A stretch of DNA of 64,000 nt from Hybos culiciformis (lineage: Eukaryota > Arthropoda > Insecta > Diptera > Hybotidae), in the NCBI GenBank assembly GCA_964007475.1, contig OZ023274.1, positions 73,791,303-73,855,302 of the forward strand, written 5' to 3'. This document shows positions 1-13,500 of the stretch, one piece after another. Position numbers and translations under genes: made by a program. The notes under the pieces are model-generated. The model made no database searches and was not told where the DNA came from. It saw only the letters and a list, made by a program, of their open reading frames with translations. Each line of letters begins with the position of its first letter. The first letter of the stretch is position 1.

Positions 1-1501
1 ATCAATAGGAATCAAAATATATAAAATTAATGGAGTATAAAAAATATAGAAAAAAATATAAAAAATATAATTTAAAACTTAATAAATTATTTTTGACCAT
101 TTACGAGAAACCATTTTCATTTTTAGTTGAAATTCTGTACTTAAATTTATTTCAAGAAAGGACATTTTTTATTATTCATCTTAAAATTATCTGTAAAAAG
201 GATTGCGTGCAAAAAAATTTAACCTCAAATTATTTTTAATATAATAAAACCTTTACATATATTATATTATTATATTTTAAGTTTCTTTTTTTTTTGTTTT
301 TTTTGTTAATAGATCAATAAAAAATAGATTGAACACTTTCTTTTAAATTCTTTCGTGTTAATTAAGCGTGTTTTACAAATAATATTGCATTACAATTAAA
401 TGACCAATAATCATAAATTTAATATAATTGAGAATATCACACAGGTCCTTGAAAGAAATATTGGTGTCAGTTTTTCGAGTTTCAAATTAAGTTATTTACT
501 TATCCCATATAAAACATAAATATAAACATAAATTATTTTTGCCCATTCAGCTCTGAAAGGTTTTAAGTGGTTGCTTGCCCTTAGACTATTCAAAAATACT
601 GACATTATTGGTTATATGTTTGCAATAATTAATAGCTAGTTGTAGAGATTTTTTTTTAGTTTTGAATAACTTTGGAAATCGAGTTAATTGAGTTAACCGA
701 GTTAAATTCGAAGCCTTCAAAAATTAGGCAAATAATAATATAATTTTATTTGGTTCTATGTACACGAAAAATCGCTTTCAAAACTTAATTAGGTCAAAAA
801 TAAAATATAATTTATGAATATTTTGGACTCAAAGCGAACACAGAAAGTGAACCTATAAATATTTTTATAGATAGATAGTATAATTCCAACACGGATTTAA
901 TAAACATCTCTTCTTTCTTTGTTCAATGAGGCATTTATAATGAAGTTTATACCCTAAAAATTTTCCATTGAGAACCTGTTTCAAAACAATCAACCCCCTT
1001 ATTTTAAAGTAAGTGGAAGCATGTGTCCACAAATATTTATTTATTATTTTAGGTCAATAATATTATTGTCTTTTACAACAACACATATTACAATATTGTG
1101 AAAACATTTATACCAATATTAATGCGAAAGTCCTTTAAAATTAATTAAATAATATTTTTTTACTTTCTTATTTACAATAATAATAGTAAAAACTTTTGAA
1201 GACCAAAAATTTACTAATTTCAGTTATGTTATGAACTTTATTGAAAATAGTTGAAAAATTAAAAATTCGGAAAATAATCAAAGAAAAAAAATATACATAT
1301 TATATATTGCAGAATTAATAACAATTATTTATAACATAATTCATTTTGAAGAAATAAATTGTTATAATATATATTTTTATGTATTTTAAAAATTGACTTT
1401 TGCAAAAGATACATTTTTCATAAAATGTTAGTTTAATCGAAATCGAAAATGAAAAAGTGCAAAATTTTTAAAATTTATATTTAAAAATAGTAGAAAATAT
1501 T
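1..1501. other. Left flank upstream of the first PDE10A-like coding exon
   Basis: AT-rich. It presumably holds the 5' UTR and promoter, or an intron of a gene lying to the left. No feature could be supported; the frame at 30-239 has no coding character. Confidence 0.4.
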
Positions 1502-4500
1502 ATGCCACCTCAAATGTTTCGAACTAATGGAGTTTCACGATCAATTGCAAAAGGTTGGTATAGTAATACTGTGTAGTTGGTTATGCAGGTTTATAAGAAA
1601 ATTGAGCCAATCAACAATAAGAATTAAATTTCGTCTCAATTTGATAATGAAAATATTTAAATTCATTTTGATTACAATTTTGTTACAAAATTTCAAATAA
1701 TAGATAATTTTGTAGAAAATAAATTTTGCCTTGATAAAGTTTAGAAAGAATCGCATGCTATATTATTGTATTAGGCCCAGCATAGAAGAATTCGCCCTGT
1801 TTCCAATACTCCACAGTTGAACAAAAAAAAAACCTTTTATCAAAATCAAACTCTCAGATGTAGTTAGGGGTTGAAAATTCTTATTTTTTTTTTGTCATTT
1901 GATATAATATAGTTAGTTATTGTATGTATTTATCAATTTATAATTATAATGAAGTCTATAATTAAAACAAGTATGTATTTACTATATTGTTCAATAATTT
2001 CATACCCTTAAGCAGTGTAAAAATTCTTAAGCAGTGTAAAAATTTGTAATGTGAATGCTCTCTGCCCTTTTTTCAAGAAAATTATTATGAGTTGGTTGAA
2101 CTTTTTAGCAATATGAATTTAAAATAGCAATATACCCTCCTTATAAAGGAAACCACAGAAAATTAAAACTCCTTTAAGTTCTTCTTTTTTTTTTAATAAC
2201 AAAAAAAAAACTTTTATATAATTAATGACACTTAAATGTTTTCATTTCAAAACACATTTGTATATTAAGTATGTATATACTATGCATATAATAACTTAAA
2301 GAAAATTGAATGAAAATGAAAATATGATCTTTTCAATGCATCGTTAAGTTTTTTTATTTTCATTGTTTAAAAAAAAAATCTCTGTGTTCAATGTTATGGA
2401 AAATGTTATTGTCTTGAAAGTTTTCTTGAAAAATATTTTGAAAATAAATTTAACTTTTAAAGTAAATTTTTGTTTAAAAGTTTTTTAATTTTAAATTTGT
2501 TTATTTTTTATCCTTTTTTTTTTGTTTATTTTTGGTTTTATTTTTTTTTTTAAATAGGTACAATGCGACAAAATTTTAAAACAATCAAAAATGGTATCGT
2601 AAAATCTGTAACTGAACATGATTTCGATAATGAAAATTCCAGAAGTGTCATCAAAATACGTAAGTATATTGTATAATAATTCCTATATATAGTACATGAT
2701 TATTTTCTACTGTAAATAAATAAATTTAGACTAAGATTTATTGTTTAACAGTATTAAGATTTGTCTACATAGAACTTTTTATAATTTATTTTAACAAATT
2801 TTAATTTTTCGAGAAAAAACACACTTGATTTAAGTTGGGCTTTAAATCGCATGGAAAATTATGGTATGAGCCAACCCCTGTATTACTACTATATTATTTA
2901 AGATTTTTGAGAATTTAAAATTAAAATAGTTATTGATAATGATTTCACATATAATGGTATTGTCAAAAAAATAAATGTTTTTTTGGTTAGAGACTTTAAC
3001 AAAATTCGGACTTGGATTTTATATATTTTGTAAAATGAAATTTGTAAATTTTTTTACTAGCCTGACAGAATCAAAACACATTTTGAAACAACACAGAATC
3101 TAATAATGGAGTGTATCTATATTTAATGCCAAATGTCCGGCTTTATTATAACAATTTTTCAAATTTATCAAAACTCCGATTATTGAAAAGAAGAAAAAAG
3201 AAGACGAATTGAAGCAATTTTTCTTGTAAAATGCTCAGTTATAATTTTTTTTATCTATTTCTCCTAAAAACTACCAAAAATTTATCATATAAAAAAACGA
3301 TGAATTTGTGAGAATAATAAGTACAATCGTTTGAAAATTTTTAAGTTTTGTTGCTAGAACTATCTGCTCTACTTATATCAACAGCCTCAGATAATTCAGT
3401 CTCTTCCAATTCCCCTGTAATTGAAAAAAATTTACATTAGTTAAAAAATCAAATTGTTTCGGTGAAAAGTAAATAAAGCACCTACGCTTTCCACCTGGCA
3501 ATCGTCTTAATCTTTCTTCTTCAACAGCAGCTAAATATTCAGCTTCAGCTTGGTCACAAACACCTGAAATTGTACGTAGATTTTTTTTTTTTAATTTTCA
3601 TTCACATTTCTCCCTGTATTTTTTTTAGAACAACCTAAGACCTACATATATGATTCAAGTTGAAGTCAAAGAAGTGGAGAGATTGTAATTTTAAAGAAAA
3701 TTTTAATTTATTGTGGCATTATTATAATATTAACAGTAACAACACTCTTCATTAATGGGTTTTGACAAGATAGAGAGAATTTTTTTTTTATAAAGAAAAT
3801 TACAGAAAAATTATAATTAAAGAAATTGAAAATGACAGTTTTTATTTTGAAAAAATTCAATAAAAATATTTAAAAAGTAATCTTTCATGCAGAAATTTTG
3901 TTCTTACTTTGAAATGGAACCATCGATATTTTCCCATTAACCATTGTTGGATCATTTGTTTCATGTTGTAAATTAGATTTAACTTGTTTCAATTTAATTT
4001 CTCTTGATTTAGCTTCTAAGATTTTTTCGCGTTTGCTCTCACGTTCGAACATCTAAAAAATATTAAAATTTTTGAAAATATTATGTTGATTTAATAATGA
4101 CAATTAGTATTCTTACAGCTGTCAAAAGTGGTTTGTCGTTCTTTGAAGTACAAGTCATATTTTCAGAAACTTCTATAAGGAATGTAGCACCCTTCTTACT
4201 TCCACAACTAACAAATTTACCATTCTCGTTAGTTCTTAATGACAATAGAGGATCATCACAAACTTTTACACTTAGAACTGGCTCATTTTGTTGTTGAAGT
4301 AAATCCCACGCATCGAGAACTCCATCCATTCGAGTTATGAAGAATAAAGAAACTCTGTAATTTAATAATTTATTAGTTATTTAGTATTAATAATTTCGAA
4401 TTGTACTTAGTATAGCTCCATCCACCGTCCGTTAACATTGATTCGTGACTTTTTGTCCAAATGATGGAACTTTCGCGACAATCCTCAGACCTTAAATGCA

Positions 4501-7500
4501 TACAAAGTTAAATAACTTGAAAATTTGGTTCTGTTCCAAAATCTTACCATATTCTTGCTGTCCAATCTCCTACAGTTAGAAAATTTTTAACAAAAGCTGG
4601 ATTCCTTGTTATCGAATACACTGGTCCTAAATGACACATCATCTATGAAAACAACCAATAATAAATATCCCTTTACTGGTCATTTAAATTTACTTACTCT
4701 TATGTTGATCTTTTCCATCGGAGTTTTACCCTTTCGATTACATGAAAACAACATTCCCATTTCAGTACCGCACATAAATCTAGTTGGAATCGTTGTTTCG
4801 TATTCTAAAATAGAAACACCATATGAACGAGCTAAATCTTGTTCATCTGTTTTGATTGGATCCATAAGAAGTCGATCTAATGGCTCGTTTAATTTACGAG
4901 TATCCCACCATAAAACTTGTCCATCAGAAGCTCCAGAAAAAAATTCAGTACCACTTTTTGAATTTATCCAAAGAACTGAATTAACAGGTTCTCGATGACA
5001 GACCTCCCTTTCACTAATCATTACATGGTGCTTTCCGTAACGTGTATCCCATGCTGCCACTTGACCATTATACATTCCTGAAACTAAGGTGGTAGGATCT
5101 TTTTGATTATATTCTAAACAAACACAAGGTACTCTTGGTTCTAATGTCAAAAGGGGTTGATTTGGGTTTTCAATTTCCCAAATATATGAATTAGTCAATT
5201 GTCCTGATTTATCACCTTGGAATGTCATATCACAATGAGATACAGCTAATTTTAGACCACCATCAGGAGACCAAGACAAATGTGTAACTGGAACTTTAAC
5301 AGGATTTGGATCTCTATAGACATTTACTGTTCGAGATTTACAAGGTTCTAATAACGGTGCTGGTTCTAAATCTTCAAAATAATTTTCATAAATGTTCACA
5401 GCATTATTTTGGTAAATATAATGTTCCATTGGCTTCGTTAATCCCATTACTTGTTGAATATAATTTTCATCTTTCTCAATTTTACGTTTATATCGTACAG
5501 TCTGCTCTGGATCTTGCATATTAATATCCTTAGGCCATCCACCTTCATTGTGAGTAGTTCCCGAATGTTTGTATGTCGCTCTGTCAGTGTTTGCATCGCT
5601 AATGGCCATTTGTCGAGTATATTGAGTACCACGATGGACTGGATTCTGTGGAATATATTCTTTGAAGTATTCTCGATTAGATGGTTCCGAAAACAGAAGT
5701 TCATCTTTGTCACTGAACGATATGTGACGACCAAATTGTTTTCTCTCTTTTTTATAAATATATTCCAAATTGTTAGACATTTTCTAATAAATTTACTCAA
5801 GTGTATATGAAATTCGTTTAAATCTATTAAATTAAAGAAATTTATTATTTCTTTTTTATATAACTTTTGAGAATCAATAATGAATGTATGTTACCTAGTT
5901 ACTAAAATGAATTCTATTCTTATTAGAAATATGTTCAATTCATAAACAATAAAACACAAGAATATAATGTAATCTGAACGAACTTCATATACTATAATTT
6001 TATCACATCTACACATTATGTGTATACTTGAATTGGATAGTTATTTATTAGTGGTTATTTGGAAAAGACTAGAAGATTTTTTTTTACTATATTTTTATCA
6101 TTAATATTATTTAACATAATTTTTTTTTAATTTTATAGTCTGGGAAAAATATAAACTATAATGTATGGGGTTAAAGGAGTTATAAATTGAATTCCAGATA
6201 TTTAAATTTTCTGTATAAATTTGATATTTCACTAATAAAAAAAATTTCACATATAAAAACCTTGCATAAATTTTCATTTTACCTATTTTTTATGCAAAAT
6301 AAATTCAATTCTAGCTGTTGTAGATAATGATAGACTCTTACAAAGTAGTCAATAATATAGTAATATTGTAAAACTTTTAATTAAAAAAATTATCATAACA
6401 TGCCATACACTTTAATGTTTACAAACGCATATCATTAAAATTTTATCGACATTATTTATTAACACCTATTTACAAGAAAATTATGCGCTTCGTGCGCTTA
6501 TGATTCCATTTGCAATTTGTTCATATTCTGGAAATGATAGATCACGTATCATGTTCAAAAAAAAAGATAAAAATAATTATTAGAATCTTAGAGAATAGAC
6601 AACTTTCAAATATGAATAATTATAATTGAAATAATATAATTTCTAAAGTCACAAACATAATAGCGCTAAATAGTGTGACACTAATTTTTTTTTATTAGAA
6701 GCTATTTCAAAGGCAATATAATTTTCCAAATACATGTAATGACGAATTAGTCAGAAAGTTCGTCTTAATTGATAATGGGCCTACGGGCGCTATAATATCG
6801 GTCTGAATTTTAAAATGTCGATTTTTAAAATTGTTGAATTTTAAAATTTTTCCTTTGAACTATTTTTAATATTTTATGCAATAAAATTAGTCTTTGAGCG
6901 GAGCAGAGAATTAATAACATTAAAAGCATTTTTTGACTGTTCGTTTTGTAATTTAACGTAGTTTGCAGAATCAGATCTCCTACTAAATGTGAAATTTTTA
7001 AAATTTCGATTCACAATTTTTATGCTTTATTATATAAACATTTAATTAAAAAGGTGATTTGAAAAAAATTTAAGGATTACCTAACGTACACGACCATTTA
7101 GAAAATCAATAATTGAATTAAAATATACAGGTAAGAGACACAGACAAATATATATATTTAAACAAAAAAATTTAATAATCTACTCAAAACAAAGTGCAAT
7201 ACGTATAGATTTAGAAATATGTTAAAAGGTTTTTACGTGATATTGTGAATACTAATTGCGCAAATATGACATTTATTATGTAGGTTGGTAATCGGATATC
7301 ACAAGTCATATATCTATGAATTAATGCATTCTTATAAATATTTTGTACTTTTTAATTTCTATCACATCAAAATTATTCGTTGCGCGTTTGCGTTACGAAT
7401 TTTAATGCCGCCAAAAAATCTTTTTTTTTTAGATTTGCAAAAATTTGTGTTGCAAAAAATGAAATATTAAGTTTATTTTTAAAATAAAAATTAAGTCTTT

Positions 7501-10500
7501 ATGTTTATGGTTTAATTTTTAATTTATGTTGTATATCATAAAAACATGAGAAAAGAAATGCATACAACAATATAGAGAATTTTTGGAAATATTCAGTTAT
7601 GTATGTGTTACATTACCTTCTTGTTCATCTCTTGTTCGAAGATTCTAAAATAAAATTACTCGTAGGAGTGTACATAGGTATGTACGCACATGTATTTATG
7701 TTAAAAATTTCATTCATGTTTTTGAATTTTGAATAATATATGAGAATAGTATGTACTATAGAGATAGAGTTTATAGTTTTGTTGAGTTCATTAGTAAAAT
7801 TTTGAACGAAGTAGGTAGTCTGATAAAAAATTTTAATAATATGAAAAATTTAATTATGAATAGTGCAGCAAATATTTACTTTTTTTTTTTATTATTCGAA
7901 ATGAATATTACGTGAAAATGATGGTAATACATCAAAGTTATTAAATGAATTCAGTATTATTGCCATACAAATACAAGAACTTATGTTTTTAGCTTTTATT
8001 CGAACAAAAAGTTCACAAAAATATTTGAAAATACTTTGACATAATTTCTTGTTATTATACGGTCACGCATAATATATTGTGTCATTCGTACATTTTTCTT
8101 TCTAGCTTTATTTCGAGTTTCTTGGGATCGAGTTTACAGGAAAGTAGCATAGTCTTGAAAAAAATGTATTAAATTCATTAACTAAACAATGTTCCTCTAA
8201 GTTAAAATTATTCAAAGTTAAACGAATTCACCAAAAAATTTATTTTGTTTATACGGTACTTATGGTTTTACTCTGCGCTGACTTCCATAAACAAGGTGTT
8301 GATAAATCATTTACAACAGTCCTCACTATGTATAGTTTTATCAATCTCAAATATTTTTCACAATTTAAATTTTCCATAAAGCAACTATAGTTATCTCCCT
8401 ACATTTAATAAGTATAGTTAAAAAAAAAATGTTCACGTATTTTTCATTTTAATTTATAATAGATATTAAAAATTTATTTTGTAAATATGTACATTATATG
8501 CTTCGAGAAGTAAAGCAGCAGAACCTGCAAATATTTACTATGTCAGCTACAATTTATAATGTAGAATTATAGACATAAAAATATTATAGTAGGTACATGA
8601 TATATTATATATGAATTTCTCTTAAATTTTATACTTCCATTAATCTAATATTTTAACTTTTTTTCATCATTCTTTATATAGCTTTATGTTTCATGCCTTT
8701 TATTGTGTTCAACAATAAATCGAGGAAAATATGTGAATCTGAAATTCTTTTAATAATTAAATAAAATAAATAAAATCCATAATAATTGATTTAAAACAAT
8801 AAAATAAAATTTAAAATTAAATAAAATATAATTTGAAAATTAAAATATATAAATAATTTATTTAATTTCTATCATCTGATGTTACCACTACTTTTTTTAT
8901 GCTCCAAAAACAAATTAATTTGCGGATTTCATTGCCGGTACATAAGTTCAGTCCGATAATGCTTTTTTGCTATATCCTTTGAACTTCATAGTAGCCTTGA
9001 AATAAAAATATTAAGAGTTTATGGTACACACATATTATATATTTAGTATTAAAAAATAAATAAACACAATTTATTAATATTATTTATTGCAAATTTATTA
9101 TGTACATGCGATAATATAAATCTGTCGTACATAACCACACATAATATATATTTTATATTTTTCTCTTTCGAAAGAAATAAGAATAAAAGCCTATTAGAGT
9201 TATTACATTTTTTTTTGTTTTTTTTTTTTTTTGTTTTCAAAATTAATTTTTAATAAATAAAAAACATTAAACTTAGGTACTAGTAGACTACATAATCAGA
9301 TTTGTAGCATGCAAAAAATCCACAGGTTATTTTCAATCTCTTTGAGTTTCTATTTTGTTTGATTTTATAAATATTTAATTTTATTATTTTTTTTTTTAAT
9401 TTTATTTTGCTAAAACATAGATCCTCTGTTTGTTTTGATAGAAAAAAAAAATAAAAACATTTCGCTCTTAAGTGAAGGCAAAAAAAGACGAATAAAAAAA
9501 AAAAATTTTTTTTCTGAATGAAAAATACATACATTTTGTATATATTTTAAATTAAAAATAATTCAAGATATTTTTCACAGTTTTATTTTAGAATTCGAAC
9601 AGTACAGAAGAATTTTATTTTATTTTTATTCACGGCGAATAAAATCATATATAACTTTGTACTAAAAAAAAAAAAAGTTTTAGAAAATTTTATTTGTTAT
9701 TTTTATATACGCGCGCATTTGTATCGCATTTAATTATAATTTAAAATTATTTTAATGTGTATTTTCAAATCCAAATCAAATAAAATAAAAGTTTAATTAA
9801 TGCTAAAAAATAATAAATTGGTTTTTTTTTTTGAGTAAATCAAAAATTTTGTTTTTAATGATAATCAATTTTTGATTGTTATACCTGTAAATAATAAATA
9901 TAACTCCGGGAAAAAATGTAAAATATACATAATATTTGAATTTAGTTTTTGGTCTCAAAATATATATATATATAAACTGTTTTATCAACTTAAAATATAT
10001 GAAAAGATGGAATGTTAACAATTAAAATGTCATAAACAAACGTAGTTACATTGTTTTTAAAGGAAAGATGACTGGACAAAAACCCGAAAAAAAATTTAAT
10101 TTTAATATATTAGTTGTAGCGATAAAATTTTAATTTGAAAATTTGATTCCCTTATTATTTTTAACCTAATGAGAACTGATCTGGACCTATGATCTGAAAT
10201 ATATTTAACAACACAATGTTGAAATTATCTAAATTTTATTTATCGATATAAATGTCAATTGTCAAATTTATTTATATTTTTAATTATAATATGTATTTTC
10301 TTGATTTTATTTTTCTCTTAAAGATAAGAATTCAAACTTAATTTCAATTCAAAAGATTTCATAAATTCTGTCTTCGATCAGGAAATTTTTTTAGATGGAA
10401 TTTTGGGATAGTGATGTGTTTTTACACAGAAAAAAAGAGTAGCCTTTTTATCTAAACTTCAAATAAAATCATCTAATGTTTGTGATTGAATTTTAGCCAT

Positions 10501-13500
10501 TTAAACTGTTTAATTGCACCAGCTATTCTTAATTAAATGATTTGCTACAAATCGTAATTATTTGATTCATTTACTAATTTAAATGAAATATCTAATATGC
10601 ATTATCCGTTTTTGACCCCTCAAATACAAAAAACAACTCAAATGTTTTTTTTGATTTTTTTTTAATTTTTTTTTTTTTAACTTTTTTGGTTTTTTTTTGT
10701 TTTTTTTTGTTTTTTTGTTTTTTTTTTAAACTTTTTTGGTTGGTCACACATCTAAGTACTATCACTACGAGACATTGCTTTTTTTTTTTTTTTTTAGCTT
10801 TTTTGGTCGGTCACCCATCTAAGTTCTATCACAACGAGGGTTTGCTTAACCGTTTTGTTCAATGTTATGAATTCTTCCACTGAGCTATGTCAGTGATATA
10901 CAACAATGTATTAATAGACAATATAAAATCGGTTTCTATGAAAACTTTCTACAATTGTCAAATAATGTTACTGTACAATTCTACTATTTTTGTAGTTGAT
11001 ATATTGAAATATTTATTTCAAATCCAATAATTAAATTTGCTGAATCACATAATGTTTAGATAATTTTAAAATTTACCTTAATTTTCATTTTAACAAATTT
11101 GTTTTAATATTTCAAATAAATGAATTGTTAAAAACAACTATTGAATTTAATAATTCTTTCAATTAATTATTTGTATTTTAAAACTCATATCAATGTATTT
11201 TCATTAGAAAAATCAGTCAGTTTTGAATTTTTTTTCAACTATTCAAGTAATTAATTTGTTTAAAACATTAGTTAAATTAAAGAAATCTGATTCATTTAAT
11301 TATGTTTAGTCAATTATTCTAATTTATTTTTTTCTGTGTATCATAAAATTCTAACAAAATCATATCTATACATTCATCTGTTAATAAGGGTTTGAATTTG
11401 AATCTACATAAAATTTGGGAAAATTTATCAACCAATACAGAAAGGCACATAATAAATACATGTTTAATTTTATATTATAAAAATATTATTTATTTTCAAA
11501 TAAATAGATTTTCAATACTTTCAATAAAGACAATGATATTCGTCTACCTGTTCAATTATGATAAAAGGCTACTTGTGCAAAGCACTAAATTTGACTGGTT
11601 TGGTTTATAATGATTCCATTGAAATTATATATTAACCATAATATAAGATTTAATTACACATCTTCTGTTATTTTATCCTTGAAATTGAAACATAAACTAA
11701 AATTAAAATTATTAAAAATAAAATATTTAATTTTATAATTTTCTTCATGATACATAAATTTTAATCACATCGAAGATTGATCATTTTTAATTTTTAATCT
11801 TATTTACTTTTTCCTTTTCCGCTTTTGACCACAGTAATAAAACATATAGAATTATATATGTATAGAGATATGTATTTCAAAGACAAAAAAAAAAGAAACA
11901 AAATAAATCAAAACAAATCAATTTCTTACAATTATTTTTAGAATATAATTTTCATGAAAAATTAATTACTCTCACTCATAGTCTTATTGGAAGCAAAATC
12001 ATTTCACACTTAAAGTAAATAAATATTTAAAAAAAAACTATTTAGTTCAAGCTCGCACAAAAGTCCGTATAATTAGAAATTGCACTATATCGAAATAAAT
12101 AAATTTTTAATATTCAATTTTATGGTGAATTTATATTATTATAAATTAGAAAAATAAAGAAGTTTTTAATTCAAACCAAACTATAACCAAATATGAAAAT
12201 TAATTTTGCAAGGAATTATTTTTTTTTTTATTACATTGTATAGATAGATAGTTTGTATATTGAGTTCGAGTATCTTACGTGTTTTGATGACGGCACTAAG
12301 ACCTAAAAAAACAAATATAATAAAGTTATATAATACACCACCTACCCACAACTAAGTATAGAAGAAATATTCACTGAAACAGAGACTGAAAAGAAACTAA
12401 ATAGAATCAAAATATTTAAAAAAAATTTCCATTTAATTTTTAACTCTTTATTTAGCACTCTTCCTATTTATATTTAATAATATTTACTCTTGTTGTTATA
12501 TTGTTATCAACTGTCTGATTATAATTACAGTGGAGGACTACTATCTTATCTTGGATTCAAATTAGCTCTCATTTCGCTACTATCTCTGTTGGCCGGAACT
12601 TTATAAATATTTATTTAAATTTAATTGTATAACGTCATTATATCCAATCATTAACAAAAATATTTATTTTTGAGATTATTATAAACTTTTTTTTTATATT
12701 ATTTTGTCAAAGATGAGTCGCTATAAATTTTAAACTATGTATTTTTTTAGAAGATTGCCATATTGTACAATATAATTATAAAACTCAATAATTATGAAAA
12801 TATTTTCTGAAAAATAGTTAAAAAAAATATTTTCGGACTATGACAAGACGATAATTACATTTTTTTGATTAAAAAATATAAAATAAATCATACGTGACTA
12901 CCAATAAATATTTACCAAAATAATATTTTTAATATAAATATATATATCAAAATATAAATAATATTTTTATCTATATTATTTTTTATTATATAATAATTAT
13001 TTAGTCTAATAGTGTTGACTTAATTTTAACAGATAAATTTTCCGCCAAATTTATATGACTTTATTTATTATGTAAATTAGATAATAATAACAAAAGTAAA
13101 CTTACTATAAAATTTTGTTTTTGTTTTATAACAATAATTTAATAAAAAAAAATATAAATATTGCGATTTTATGTAAAAAAAAAATATATTATATTTATAA
13201 CGTTTGTACAATTTGTATACAATGTTCACATAGGGTATACATTAATTTAAACTTTCTTTATAATTTAAAAATCAAATCAAAAATTCAACGCAATAATAAA
13301 TTTAATGTTATTATAGTAAATTAATTAAAAATGAAATGAAAATAAACAAAAACAAACTTTAAATAAAAAATTATGAATTCTGATTCTGATACTTTTCTCA
13401 ATCAAATAAAAAGAATAATATAAACAAAATAAAAAATGTGGAATAATTTGATACAAAATTTTAATAAAATTTGGCGAACCCGGAATAGTTCGCTTGAAAG

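Noticed and set aside
4606..4998. 130-codon plus-strand open frame over the DNAI2 exons
   Set aside because: Shadow of DNAI2; the minus-strand frame has clear WD-repeat homology.
8104..8150. Plus-strand acceptor followed by [14 protein letters not shown] and stop
   Set aside because: Good pyrimidine tract, but the frame is only 14 residues and no partner exon supports it beyond a phase match expected one time in three.
9049..9534. Minus-strand frames rich in Lys, Asn and Phe
   Set aside because: Composition is simply translated A/T homopolymers; no splice sites or motifs.
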